Shown: one piece after another, positions 10,209-22,765 of the stretch | How the letters are laid out: each line of letters begins with the position of its first letter | How positions within the stretch are numbered: position 1 is the first letter of the stretch | Source of the DNA: Vishniacozyma victoriae | Lineage: Eukaryota > Basidiomycota > Tremellomycetes > Tremellales > Bulleribasidiaceae | Reading direction: 5' to 3' | DNA: 64,000 nucleotides | Assembly (NCBI GenBank): GCA_017654735.1 | Contig: JADPYG010000088.1 | Location: forward strand, 4,712,001-4,776,000 | Notes under the pieces: generated by a model | The model's input: the letters and a program-made list of their open reading frames with translations, nothing else | What the model was told of the DNA's origin: nothing | Database searches by the model: none | Made by a program: the position numbers and the translations under genes

Positions 10209-12402
10209 ATGCCAGGGGAGTTCAGAGTCAAGGAGAGTTGTGCTCCTTGGCAAGTACATGTTCCTACGTATGAGTTAGAGTGAGCTGACTTGACAGCAAG
10301 AAACGAAAGAGCAAATGTGATGCCCAGCAGGTGAGTCTGACTGGAAGTGCAAAAGCTAACCTACCAGCCATGCGCATCCTGCATTCTTCGTAATACACAC
10401 GATAGGTGCCAATACGCCAATGGACCGCCTCCATCGACAGGTGGACGTGGTCCAGACCGTCACCAACTATCGGTCGATCACCGAGCTTCACCTTACCCTC
10501 GATCCACCGAAATTAGCGAGTCTTCGGCAGCACCTACCAAACGCGCCATGCTCGAGATTGCCAAGCTAAAGAACTCGATCCATCATCTAGAAGGTCATGT
10601 TAGGGATCTGGCTCACCTGGAAAATGATCTAGTGGTGGAGGATGAACCTGCGACCCCGAAAGAAAAGGAGAATTGGAACAAGCTTTTGGCCTGCATCCCA
10701 CCGAAAGCTGTTGTCGAGGTGCTTTTGGAATACCTGATACAGGAGGTGAGTGCTTTTGGCGATGGACCCATAGGGTACGACTGTGCTGATGATATAGTGT
10801 GACTGGTTATGGCCTTCTGGTGACATCTTGGGCTACTGGCAACGGGCGTGCCGAAGAGGAGGGGCTTGCTCGTCTACCGCTGGGCTGCTCGCCATGTCAC
10901 TGTCTCTTCCGGCGCATATGCTCGGACGCCTCCAAGGCAATCTATACCGCCTGCCACTCGAGACACCATCGTTTCATCCCGCCATGTTTGAGCTATCGCA
11001 TTCTTTTACCGTCCCCTACCCATCGACCTTGCTCGATTTTGAGCATTATTCAGCCATGATCTTATATCAAGTCTACTCGGGACGGCACGATCACCTGTTG
11101 GAAACCGATTGCCATGCGAGCGTAAAATCTGCGCGGGAATCTGGTTGGCTAGATGAAGGGCATCCCATCTGGCAGACGGTCATTGGAGCTGAACGGGAGT
11201 CCGCAAGAAGGATCATAGGAACGCTGGTCTCGAATTACAGGTGTGTCCTCTCAAGGTCACCACGAGTGTTGAGCTGACGTCTCAGCTGGACCAAAATGAT
11301 CGATTCATCCCCAAGTCTGCTCGATGACCAGCGCGTCAACTATTGTCGTGCCACGACTCAGCACCCTTTCTTAAAGGGTCCCATCGAGCTGGACCTACCG
11401 GGAAATGCCGAACTAGGATTTCGTGTTTTTCGAACAGTGTCACAACATGAACGATCAAAATCCGCCCACTATCAGAACCTGATGGCAGACCTTGACGTGA
11501 TTGTGGCAGATATACGGGCCTACAACAAGCGAACTATGCATGGGTTCGACAACGACTTGGAAAGGCATAATCTTGCGGCTCACTGTCAAAGTCTATACGC
11601 TTCCTTGTTCGACATCCGCGAACGAAAAGCACCTCAATTAGGTTTCAGCGACACCAATTTGGAAGAGCTCGACCTGAATGATCCGGCCAGTGCTAGATCC
11701 GCGGCCATGGCTCTAGTCATCCACAATGCCATTGGCTACTTGTCATCATCGATCACCAGACCTTGGCTCATCGAGGATCCCCGCAACCCGGGAGAGCAGA
11801 CTCTCCACGATGCGTGCTTGGAGACGGCAACTCGGGCCATGAGTACCATGTCGGTAACAAAAGCACTCGTGGCTACGCGAAACGCACCATTTGTCCCAGC
11901 TTTCTCATCCGGCAACTTGTTCAATTCAGCCACCTCTTTCGCTGTACCAGTCCTTCGCGCCGTAAAATTGTGGACCAACGAAAACAGAGATGAAGATATC
12001 AAGCAGCTTCAGGTGACACCAAACCTACACAAACAGCACCCCGACTCGGCGATTGGACCAGGCCATAAACTGCCTTCGACAATTTATATTGATGGCACCA
12101 TCCGGACATACGCCAACAACATTCTTCTCATCCTCGACACTTTGAAAGCTTTAAACATCAGTCCTCTCGGCGCCGAGGCAGAAAAGAGGCTCTCGATGTT
12201 GATCCAAAAGTTTGGATTGCGAGACAGTCAGGAATACGATATTCCATTCCAGCCCGACATGACCTGGAATGGCAATGTCACCTGGACAACACCTCCCGAA
12301 GCGGAACAGGGCATGGATCCGGCGGTGTTCAATCAGCTACTCTTGCTCGATACTAGTATTTGGCAGGGCCTGATGGATGCGCCATTCCCACAGAACCAGT
12401 GA
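10209..12402 (+). CDS. Zn2Cys6 fungal transcription factor (regulator 2)
   Basis: Five exons: 10209-10249, 10297-10330, 10368-10745, 10798-11240 and 11286-12402, joining in frame to 670 residues. The zinc cluster is assembled across the first three exons: SCAPC ends exon 1, KKRKSKCDAQQ fills the 34-base exon 2, and PCASCILRNTHDRCQY opens exon 3, giving the six-cysteine pattern within the first 45 residues. The first intron uses a GC donor (GCAAGT), supported because only that junction gives the second cysteine. A coiled-coil-like helix (about 95-135) and a long middle-homology-type region follow. The protein is likely nuclear and DNA-binding. A TATATATA run at 10183 lies just before the start. 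Target unknown; it is divergent from the DUF1772-like gene across 206 bases. Confidence 0.85.
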
Positions 12403-12730
12403 AGACTTGTGGAACGCTAGATCGGCCGTGTAGTGAGAGACTCTGAGTATGCATGCAATAGTTCCTTTTGCTCCATTCGAATGCATCCATCATCCCTAAA
12501 GACAGCTGCAATGGCCTTCTGCGCACTAGGATTCTGACCAAGATTAGGCCATTCCGACGGAAGCAGAGCGGATGGTCTCGATATCTGTTTGACGTCTACT
12601 GTATCCTACCTTATTCACAATACGACGGCTCAATCGTGCACTAGGCTTCGTATTCGTCTCGGGGATCGTTATAGCTGCTTGTCGACTGTATAATCCACTT
12701 TCTATCTCAGCGCCTATCCCTCCAGCAACC
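12403..12730. other. Intergenic gap, no gene seen
   Basis: The 328 bases between regulator 2 and the thioesterase gene hold the 3' flank of one and the promoter of the other. No conserved frame or clear element was seen. Confidence 0.6.
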
Positions 12731-13684
12731 ATGTCGACCACTGCAGCTCTAAAGCACCTAAAAGTAGCTCCGAAAGAAGCGCACAAGGCGACCGTGATCT
12801 TCCTCCATGTAGGTCAGTCCCTTCAAATCTGATATCTTAGCTGATGAGATCAGGGACTTGGTGATAGTGGTACGTTCATTCGCCCCACTCAGCCAAGTGT
12901 AAGCTCATCAAATAGGTGCAGGATGGTTACCTGTAGCCAAGATGCTCTGGGCATCGTTCCCGCATGTCAAGTGGATCCTACCTCATGCGCCCGAGATCCC
13001 AATCACCCTCAATGGCGGTCAGTAATTTCTGTTGGCCGTACTCATGAAGCTAATCATATAGGTATGCGAATGCCAGGCTGGTTCGATTTATCCTCCCTTG
13101 ACGACCTCACCGATTCGCAATACGATGATGAGCAAGGTCTACTAAAGTCGGTGGAGGCTGTCGATAAATTGGTCCAAGCTGAGATTGATTCTGGGATTCC
13201 GGAGAACAAGATCGTAGTAGGAGGATTCAGTCAGGGAGGAGCTATTGCGATGTTATACGGTCTGACCAAGGGGAGGGATCTTGCTGGAATGGTGGGCTTG
13301 AGTACATGGGTCGTTCTCAATCACAAGATTGCAGAGGTCAGCGCATATATCTGGATAGCATTGAGACTTGCTGACGAAATAGATGACTAAATCGAATTCA
13401 AAGAACGTCCCTGTCTTTTGGGGTCACGGAAAAGCGGACCCTGTCGTACAGTACGAATGTGAGTAGAAGCTTTCGAACGCTAGGCAATATAAGGCTGACT
13501 TGTAGATGGCAAGAGATCGATCGAGCTTCTTACAAAGAAACTCGACTTCCCACTCCTACCTGCCGATACCATCTTCCAACGACCAGGAGTTCGATTCGAA
13601 AGTTATCCTGGGATGGGTCATTCGAGCAGTGACCGCGAGATCCGGGATCTCAAGGCCTGGTTACAGGAGTGTCTCAAAGACTAG
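12731..13684 (+). CDS. Acyl-protein thioesterase 1 (carboxylesterase)
   Basis: Six exons: 12731-12808, 12854-12869, 12916-13017, 13062-13336, 13383-13458 and 13506-13684, giving 241 residues. The second exon is only 16 bases and encodes the middle of the oxyanion segment HGLGDSGAGW, which confirms the splicing. The alpha/beta-hydrolase triad is visible: Ser in GGFSQGG, Asp in HGKADPVV and His in GMGHSS. The HAPEIPITLNGG and GMRMPGWFD blocks are characteristic of APT1/LYPLA enzymes, which remove S-acyl (palmitoyl) groups from cytosolic faces of proteins such as Ras and G-alpha. Length matches the family. The partner activity, an Akr1-type palmitoyltransferase, is encoded about 40 kb to the right. 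Confidence 0.92.
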
Positions 13685-13743
13685 CGAAGAAATTGCATGA
13701 AGGGAAATAGGAGTTTTCTATGTACTGACGATATCTGATCTGT

Positions 13744-16700
13744 CTACAGACTGATCTTCAAGGTCTTGATTTCAAACCCTCGCATGTTCAGGTCTACTTC
13801 GATCGTTCCGTCTAATTCCCTCCATGACGCCTCGGAGCCAGTAGGCATGGGCTCCTCCAGGATATTCACCCACGTCAAGGAAGTCGGTTTGACGCCTCGT
13901 CTGGTTGATCAGCTCTTTGCCGACATGATGTGGATGACACATACAGGTTTACCGTCCCTTTGGCTCTTCCTCCCAATGACTCGTACATTCGCAAGATTAC
14001 AGTTCGCTCGCCCTTGATATCATCGTCCTCGCCTCTCTTTACGGTATCGAGTATTACCCCAGACGCTTGATCGCCTCGGATGGAGAATCGAGTGCTTTCG
14101 AGAATGGAGTGAACCCCTGGCGTAGTCCTCACGTACACCTCGTTCGTATACCTTCTTGCGGAATCGATGACTCCTGATTCGACCATTCTCCCTGGATGAG
14201 GCATGATAGCAAACGAAAATCGATGCTCGCCTTGGTCCTGATTGGCATCCGGCGCCGTAGCCGATCGTAGAATCGACAATCTCGCCACATCAGCTCAGTC
14301 ATGTATCTGTACCACCACCGATACATACCGCATGGTATTCCCCTCCACGGCGTATCCATACTTGTACTCGCTGGCTAGCGCAATACCATACCCCGTCTCG
14401 CTTAGGTCTGCGATCATGTGAGCGATGATCTCAAATTTAGCCTGGTCGAGGGTAGTATTTCGATGAGTCGGTCTCTCAATCAAACCGTACTGGGTACCAT
14501 ACGTGGCATTTGGAGCGTGGATGTCGACCGGTAGTGCGACTGCATGTCAGAGCAGTCATCCAAAGGGAAGAGACACGCACATTTGAGGAACTTGTGTTTC
14601 TCATGCCAGTCAACATACGTGTCGATCCGAATGTACGATCTCTCTGACGGTTTAGCCTGCGAATCGACAGCGTCGAGCGATAACTAAAATCAGCGAATCT
14701 CTCCTTCAGCATACGTACAGTCAACACAGCTCGACTCTTGCCAAAGCTACAAGTCGCCCGGAGACTAGCTCGTAGAGGACCATCAGCAGCTATCTCGACC
14801 TTATCAAATTGCAAAGCCTGCCCGCATTCGAGATGATACACCTCGGCATCCCAGGCATCATAAGCCAGTGGAAAGTCATCATACAAAACCAGTCCGGCGT
14901 TCTCGGAACCAGGACCTGGCACGATGAGTTCCCTTTCGAGACGAACATCGACAAGACTGGTGATCCGGCCTGAAGCTATGGTAAGGTGGAAATCGGCATT
15001 CGACAGCTCGTAAACCTCGCGATGCTGCTTTACGGTTGGCGGTAGGAAGCCTTCGTTGTCGACAAGGTGTCCTAATCCTTCTGGGCCGGATCTCAATAGC
15101 GCCAAGGACGATTGGGCGTCTACTTTCTGCGAAGTTGTTGTGGTCGAATCTGCAAATGAAATGGTGACTTCGATGACCTCGTTTCGCGCCAAGCGAGCTG
15201 GATCTAGGACGACTACCTTCTGATCCTTCCCATCTACGGGACCGTTCGTTGTTGACGACTCCGGATACAATGCCGACAGAGCGGCATCGAGCAATCCTTC
15301 AGCTTGGGCAATTCGTTCGACGTAAATGGCTCGAGCATCTTCGTTCACCATCTCGATGGATGATCCCGGCAAGACATCATGGAACTGGTTCAACATCACG
15401 TCGTGCCATATCTCGTCAAACTCGGCTCTGCATGATTAGCGATCATCAATTGAGGGGGTGACTTACTTTGGATAGATGTACGAACCCACCTGGAGGGAAG
15501 CGATGGTGGCATAATACTCTAGATCGCGGAGTAACTTTTCCATCTTTTTGTTTCCCTCTTTCAATTTTGCTTGACTAGTGTATGTCTACTCGTCAGCATG
15601 TGCTTGACTACTGACTCACCCCTCGATGGAGTTCAAAATACAATTCTCCTCGCCATGTGGGCAAAAGTCGACCATTATTTGTGTTGGAGCGGATCGTATC
15701 CCAAAAGTCCGAGATGTCAGCGGCTTTGACCGAGGGTAGCTCTGCGTTAGTAGCAGTGACTGATTCGAGCCGTTCGAGCTGGTTATGAGCATGGATCACA
15801 TGGCTGGTAAAAGTCTCTCACCTTCTCCAGCATCCAAGCAGTCGGACCTCCTCCGCCATCACCATTACCGAATAGTAAGAGACACTGATCCGTTACTTCA
15901 AGAGTCTTGTTGTTCTGGACCCCCTTGACGATCTCTGGGAAGTTGACTTGTGAATTGTAGCTATCGACTGGGGTCATGTGCGATAATACTTGGCTGCCGT
16001 CGATACCGACCCAATTGAAGGTAGAGTGTGGAAAGACGTTGATGTTGTTCCACGATAGCTAAACACAGTCAGTCCCATATCCTTTCTCAAGCATACCTTT
16101 TGGGTGAAGAAGTTCTCAATACCCGCTAATCTGAGGATCTGAGGTAGTTGACTAGCATAACCGAAAGTGTCGGGTAACCAAGCTTCCTTGCATCGCTGTC
16201 CAAAATGTTTCTCAAAATATCGCTGGCCATATAGGTATTGGCGACATAATGATTCTCCGCTAGGTAGGATGCAGTCGTGCTCCAACCATGATCCTCCCAC
16301 AGGATGGAATCTGCCGCCTGCGATCGTCTTTTTTACAGACTCGAATAGAGTCGGATATAGTTTCTCTAGCCAATGATACTGCTGCGCGGAGGATGCTGAG
16401 AAATGATAGGTTGGAAATCGGTTTATCAAGTCGATTTGGGAGGAGAAGGAACGGGCAATCTTTTGCTGGGTTTGGGTATATCGCCATAACCATGCAACGT
16501 CGATATGACTGTCAGTCAGCAATCATCGATTGCCTAGTTGGGAACTTGCCAATGTCCCGTGGCCCAAATTTTGACATCCTTGAGTCCTGCTTGACTGGCC
16601 CGCAGCTTGGTGATACCCTTGCTGTCAAGAGGGCCGAGGATCTTCCACGCGATACGCCGACATCGCTGAATAATCGCGTCAAGCGAGCCGTCCTCGATAT

Positions 16701-17659
16701 CACCGGGACTTCGCCCGAATGTCGACACGATCGTGTTGGCTGCTTTGAGAGCCCTGGAAGCCGAGCTAGATGCTGCAGCATTAGGAGCCCGAGCGATCTG
16801 AGTCAAGATGACAAAATCTGCTCTGAGTGCTCGGGCCTCGGAGCGAGGTACAACCAGGTCGGCAGTATGCAAGGTGAAATATTTGTTCATCTATCGAGTT
16901 AGCTCCGTCAGTTCAGCACATGAGAGCACTAACATCAGGTCGCTGGTATCGAAATCCATCGAGTCCGAGACCAAACATGGCATTGATCGATATCTCAATT
17001 ACGCAGTGATAACTTCCAGCCTTGACTGCTTCCGAGGGTATGATGTGCTCGATCCGTCGATCCTCTTGAAGGCCCATCATACCCCCATCTTTAGTCGAAT
17101 TCGGACCTCCTGATATGGCTGAACGTCAGGTCAAGTCATCGTCCAGACGAAAATCACTTGCCATGAATTGGGTCACCTGCCAAAGTGTATATGAGGGCCT
17201 CGCAACCAGGATCAAATTCCACTGCATCATTAACCTACGGTCCGAAGAGACCTTGACAGACTTACAAATCACTGGCTCATCGCTACCTCGCAGCTCTTGA
17301 GGAATGACAATATCCACCTTGACCCAGTGGTTTGTCCAACTTGGACCCAGCTTATCCCCAGGCCGGTATGGCTTCAGATTACCACTTTGCAGTGAGGCTG
17401 TAGCTTCCTCAAAGGTCGGCTTTGTAGTCCCAGGAGCTGACCAGACTTGCATCTGGATTACATCGTCACCTCCAATCCGGATCCGCTCTAGCGCTGAAGA
17501 AAGATTGTGCTCCGCATAATGGCCTTGTAGGAAAAGGTCCAGGCGTTTATCGGCCTGCCATCAGCGGCAGGTCCAAGGATAATGAGGATGATGTCTTACG
17601 ATGCCTTTCAGCAAAGGGTGGTTCACGCTCTCGGTCACTTGAGGATACGGGATGTCCAT
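13744..17659 (-). CDS. AMS1: Alpha-mannosidase, GH38 (Ams1-like)
   Basis: Minus-strand multi-exon gene starting MDIPYPQVTESVNHPLL at 17659 and ending EIKTLKISL at 13744; roughly 1,100 residues. GH38 hallmarks are clear: the zinc-binding DSHIDVAWLWRYTQT, GGSWLEHD, the nucleophile Asp in AWLPDTFGYASQLPQI, FFTQK, and the second zinc site in MLNQFHDVLPGSSIEMV. The N-terminal Ams1-type domain (LQGHYAEHNLSSALERIR) points to the class II vacuolar/cytosolic alpha-mannosidase that trims free mannose oligosaccharides. No signal peptide is seen, as expected for cytoplasm-to-vacuole delivered Ams1. It is convergent with the thioesterase (59 bases) and divergent from a sugar transporter. Confidence 0.92.
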
Positions 17660-18221
17660 ATTTGATCTGGAAATAGTGTTACAGAGGTCAGTATGGAGTT
17701 AGACCTACACCAGAAATGTCGCGCTTCAGTGCTCCTCAATCTCGACGTCCACCGGAATCCACCCGGTATCAAGTGGATTACGGTTTCTCTAGTGGATCGC
17801 AAGGCCGCTTTCAACCGCTTGCTCTCCTCTGCCAAGCTCGCCGGAAAGACCTGTATAATTTTAACTATGTCCGTATATCCACGACAGAGACACCCCAGAG
17901 CAACCCCACTCTATTTCAGGGTTCCGGACGAAGTAACACCGAGCTTCGGGCAATTCCACACTCGTTGTTTTAGCTGTTCCTCTTTGATGTGTGCAACCAA
18001 GGTTATGCCCAGACCGAGCTATCCGAAGCCATGCATGCGATACACCTGTAGTCCCGGTCCGACTGTCCGCCGTTATCCACTTTACGAGCTAGGTGATCGA
18101 AGTGGATCTGCAGGGTCTAAGTGGACATGAAAGCCCCAGTGAAGCTTACATATGCCCCTACTTATACCTTGGGTCCCCTAGCTCCCTCGGACAATCCTTA
18201 CCGGGAACGATAATAGACAGG
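17660..18221. promoter_or_regulatory. Shared divergent promoter, alpha-mannosidase / sugar transporter
   Basis: A 562-base gap between two divergent starts, without introns or family motifs in any frame although short frames exist on both strands. It holds several CCCC-A/T stretches and CGG triplets but no element I can assign. The shared promoter suggests coordinated expression of mannoside breakdown and sugar uptake. Confidence 0.4.
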
Positions 18222-20260
18222 ATGAGTAAAGACAACGAAGCCATTATGCCTACTCTCGATGCCTCTCCTCAGGAAGACACCAACAAGGGCGAAGTGTACG
18301 CTCTTGAAGATATCACCAAGGCCAACGATGAGCATGATGACGATATCATGGCTCAAAAGCGGAAAGCGCTAGACGAAGGGCAGTCAGTACAGCTCAAGTC
18401 AGAGTTCGATACGCTTGGGACATTAAAGGCTATCTCGGTCTTTCGAAAGACTGCATTCATCTGCGCAATTGCTGGGTTTGCTGCATCTACCGATGGTGAC
18501 TTCTTTTATCACTTCCCATGGTCCAGGCTAACATCACAGGATATCAAAATCAGATCGCTGCCAACGTCATTGCTAATCGTGGATTCATCAACCAGTTCGG
18601 CGGCATGCACGGTGGAGTCTGGAAGCTAGACCCAACTCACGTCTCTGTCTTTGGAGGCATTTTCAGGTCAGTCTTCCGTAGGCGACCAGTAGCTCGAGCT
18701 GATTCCGCAGTGCCGGACAAGTCATCGGTCAATTCTCTATCCAGTGGGCAGCCGAGTGGATAGGTCGAAAAGGTGCAATGTGGACTTTTACTGCCATCTT
18801 GACCGTTGTAAGCTTCTCCACCTATATCGAGGTCCCTGTTCACCATCAGTCTGCGATAATCGAGTCGACCAGCAATACCTGGTGGCTTTGGGCATTGGGT
18901 AAATTCATCGGTGGTATCGGGATCGGAAGTGTTCAAGCGAGTTTACCTGTCGTATGTCTTATATCTGTTCTTTGTTGACGAGTGCTGACCATTCAGTACA
19001 TCAATGAACATGCTCCCGCCCAAATTCGAGGATCATTAGTCGTGGCTTACAGCATGTGAGTCATCCCATCCCGAATCTGGACGTAATCTGATAGATAGGT
19101 GGTTCCAGCTTGGTGGTCTCATGGCTTCTACCGCTCTAAAGGCGCATTCGGTGACCAAGCCCTTGGATTGGAAGACTCCTGTATACTCTCAATTTGCCAT
19201 GATCGGTTTGAGCATCATCATCTTTGTTTTCCTCCCCGAATCTCCTTGTGAGTGACTGACTTTCGTCAACGGCACGTGAACCTGAGCTCACAATATAGGG
19301 TGGTTGATGTCAAAAGGCAGAGTTGACAAAGCCCGAATGGTCCTCCACAACAAACACAAGAATGTTAAAGGCTATAACATCGACGGGGAACTGGCCATTA
19401 TCGCCGCTACGATCGAACAACAACGAGCCATGGCTGCTGCTGGTAAAGCGGAAGGTCCTTTTGCTATATTCAAAGGTTTAAACGGCAAAAGGTTCCTAAT
19501 CGGATCATGGCCCAAAGTCCTCCAACAATTTGTCGGCCTCTCGATCTTCAGCTCTTACAACGCTTACTTCTTTCAATTGGCAGGGAACAAGGATCCGTTC
19601 ATGGTCACTGTCATCCTAGGTATTGTTACCCTTTCAGCAGTGTTTGTGGACGCCCTACTTGTCGATCGGATCGGGAGGAGGAGGATGACCTTGATCGGAT
19701 TCACTGGGGCTTGTTCGGGTGTGTTGTTGATGGGTATCATTGGATGTCTGGATTACGAAACTCCTCAACTGGGAGCTCTTCTCGTATTTGCTGGGGTCGT
19801 CGCCAATTTTTGTAACTCATTCCAGAGTTCTACGTCTTATGCCTATCTCACCGAAATGCCCGAGCAGAGGTTCAAGGCAAGGGCAACGGGATGGGGTCTG
19901 GCATACTGTAACCTGTGAGCGTTCTCAAGTAAGCCCTCGATCGGAGCTGATAGGTTAGATATGCGGTCCTATTCAACTTTACAGTACCCCTCATGCTTGC
20001 TCAGTGGAAAGTCAAAGCTACATTCTTCTTTGTCGCTTTAGGAGTACCGTAAGTCCCCCAGGCTCCTTGAGATGATACCTGACGATCCCAGGGGCACCAT
20101 TCTAGCTTTCTTCATCATGCCCGAGAGTTCTCAGAGGTCGCCTGCGGAAGTTCAAGAGATGTTTGTCGACCGTGTTCCGTTGAGAAGATGGAGAGGATAC
20201 AAGACTGCTGTCGAAAGGGACCTGGAGACTAGGATGGCCAATCAGGAGGTCTACGCGTAG
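18222..20260 (+). CDS. MFS sugar transporter (alpha-glucoside type)
   Basis: Multi-exon gene with an acidic cytosolic N-terminus (about 85 residues). Twelve hydrophobic segments are readable, beginning AFICAIAGFAASTDGYQNQ once a 44-bp intron is removed. Sugar-porter signatures are WIGRKG after helix 2, a FIGGIGIGSVQASLPVYINE block, HAPAQIRGSL, the PESPWWL motif before the central loop, VDRIGRRRM in the second half and MPESSQRSPAEVQEMF at the end. The architecture is that of fungal hexose/maltose permeases at the plasma membrane; the substrate cannot be fixed. The start at 18222 is the first Met of the open frame that leads into the acidic region. It is convergent with the DAACS gene and divergent from the alpha-mannosidase, which hints at a mannoside or disaccharide substrate (inference). 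Confidence 0.88.
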
Positions 20261-20481
20261 TCGTTGGAGTATCGCGTTTTTGTAGCTGCTAGTACATATG
20301 GATTGGAGTGTCGATCTTCTTATCTGCCCAGATTCAGAAATGCCCGTCCGTAATGAAATCGAAATCAACAATGTTTGCATCTGACAGCGGCGGTCAATTT
20401 GCAAGAAGGGAACAAGAATATAAATCTTTCCACCTCATATCCCTCCAAATACCGGTCCCTGGTAACACCATGACACCACGC

Positions 20482-22018
20482 CTACCCAACCCTGGTCTCC
20501 CGCTCGTACATCTCCTGAGCATGTCTCGCCGCCATATCCGGATCCATCTGATCCTCTGGATCATCTACAATTCCAGTCAACTTGGCCAAGATGCCAGCAG
20601 CGTACATATCTCCAGAGACGTTCAATGCGGTCCTGAATCGATCGACGAACCAATCGATAGCTACTACCACCGCGTACATTCCTGTGACCGGGAGATTGAT
20701 GGAATTACAGATCATCACCATCAATACGAGAGACGCTGATGGGATTGGGGTGACTCCGATGGATGCGAGGGTCGAGAGGAGGACGACGATTACGTATTGA
20801 GTTGCTGAAAGGGTGGTTCCTTGTGTCTGAGCGAGGAAGACGATGACGATAGGAAAGTAGATCGCGGTTCTAATCATCAGCTGAAAGCTTTGCTCATGAG
20901 GCTAGCGACTTACCCGTCCATGTTGATCAAACAACCCAAGGGTACGGAGAATTTTGACAAGGTACTGGGAACACCTCGCTCGATCACACATTTCATAGTG
21001 AGAGGCAAGGTAGCGGCGGAAGAAGCAGTTCCCCATGCCGTGATCCATGCCTTGGAGCATTTGAACCAATATGAATAAGGGTTACTTCGGACGACCGCAA
21101 AGAATATAATGGGTAATACCACAAACAGGTGAAAGGCCATGGTGGCAATTGCTCCGCCGACGAGGATTCCCAAGTTGGCTCCAATTTGTGCGATATCGAG
21201 CCTCATCAAATTCGACAAGATTAGGAAAAAGACTCCGATCGGTGCGAGTTGAATGAGGAAGGTGATGATAACGGTAATGATCCTTTCGATTTCTCTAGTG
21301 ACTCGTAGAATGGACGAGTTTGGACCTTTGATCATGTACCCAAGGACGATCGACATGATGAGGACACCAAGGAGGTTATTGTCGGAGAAGGCAGCTACGA
21401 TATTGTTGGGGATGAAGGAATCGAACATGTCGACTACGGCTTCATGAATTTGTAATTCACCTCGTTCATCGACCAGTTCTTGTTGACTATCGGTATTTTC
21501 AAGGGCGGAACCGGTGACTTCGTCAAAGAATCGCCTCCAGAGTAGAGTGACGAGGAGAGTGGAATGGACGATAGCGATGAGGGTCGTACCGACATAGTAT
21601 CCCACTGTCCATCGTGCCAAAAGTCCACCGCCTCTGGCCATATCCTTCAATCGTTGAACGGCTAGAATCATAGCAGCCACGATCAATGGCAATACTGCTT
21701 GTCAGTTTTGACCGAAACAGAGAAAGAGGACATACCGACAGCTTGTAAAGCTCTCAACCAGAGTCGACCGGGAATACCAAGGATAGCAATAGCCGCAGGA
21801 GGTACCTCATCAACAGTAACATTGACCACCATTCCGATGATAATAGCCAGTACGGCAGCACAGATGATCTGAACCGCTGAACCAGGTTCGAAAAACGGTC
21901 GGAACCATCTCCCCTCTCCTATCTTTCGTTTAGGTGGTTGATCTTCGGAATCATTATAGATTGGAGTGACTGATACTTCCTGCTCTTGTGAAGCAGTCTG
22001 ATGTAGTTTCTCAGACAT
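20482..22018 (-). CDS. Dicarboxylate/amino acid:cation symporter (DAACS)
   Basis: Three exons on the minus strand, with introns near 21693-21735 and 20878-20922, joining in frame to about 480 residues. Family hallmarks: the LPLIVAAMILAVQRLKDM helix, an AWGTASSAATLPLTMK serine-rich hairpin 1, INMDG split by the second intron and followed by TAIYFPIVIVFLAQ (the NMDGT motif), PIPSASLVLMV of hairpin 2, and DWFVDRFRTALNVSGD with the substrate-binding Asp and Asn. This is the glutamate/aspartate/C4-dicarboxylate carrier fold (TC 2.A.23). The start is put at 22018 (MSEKLHQ); a Met six codons upstream at 22036 is also possible. It is convergent with the sugar transporter. Substrate unknown. Confidence 0.9.
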
Positions 22019-22544
22019 GATCAATGAGTGATACAAAGTAGGATTAAAGTCGGCCGGTGGACAGCCTCAATGAGAGCACGAGTTGGATATATACCAACAC
22101 AGCTCCACAACTGATTGCCTTATCGCGAGTGTCACCAGAGGATTCACCTGAGCTGGTATATTGCACACATTCAGATCGCCAAGATACATGACCTGGCGGT
22201 GTTAGAGTTCACGCCAAGTAGCCCAGCATCAGTGCCAAAACCAACGCCCGTGTTCTACGCCTTCAGCACACATTAGCCAAGAGGGTCTTATCAGCCATTC
22301 CGAATATCGCATGCACGAGAGAGCGGGTAGGACCAAAGTCGTAGCGAAGACCAAGGAATTAAGGGAGGGAAGAACAATCTCTTGCTCCCTCTCGCGCACT
22401 GTCAGCAGTGCTTGGCGAGATAGGCGTCCCTGCAATTTACACCGGTATTACCGGGCGGATCCAGTTTGCCAAGGTTGGAGTCCCATGCTTGGTGATTTGG
22501 TACCCTTGTTCCTTGGTCGGCAGCGTGGTGCAATCTTGGATGTG

Positions 22545-22765
22545 TGTGGAGAATTCGAAATGATACGATTAGGGGTTGTTGGGGTTTTCCAATGGAACGA
22601 TGTTTATTGGGTAATTACCCGAGCCAGAATCTTGGAGACGGACTGGCGCGGGGGTCTGCCTAGATGGTAGATAAGCTATCGGCCTCTGTCCGGCCCCAAC
22701 GGTTCCTCGCATGGCGCATTAAACCTTGAGACGTCGCCATTGATCGGTGAGGACGTCTGGGAAGA
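22545..22765. repeat. Non-coding tandem duplication, unit 1
   Basis: This unit and the next share, in order, TGGAACG, ATTGGGT-ATTACCC, TCTAG, AGATAAGCTATC, GCCTAGA/GCATGGCGC-like spacer, CTTGAGACGTCGCCA versus CTCAAACGTCGCCAA, and a GTGAGGACG-type end. Offset between units is about 210 bases. The blocks are not coding, so the order and spacing suggest duplicated regulatory DNA or a small repeat element. Confidence 0.6.

Noticed and set aside
17693..18130. 145-codon plus frame in the mannosidase/transporter promoter
   Set aside because: No motif or start context; lies entirely in the shared divergent promoter and has another frame running across it.
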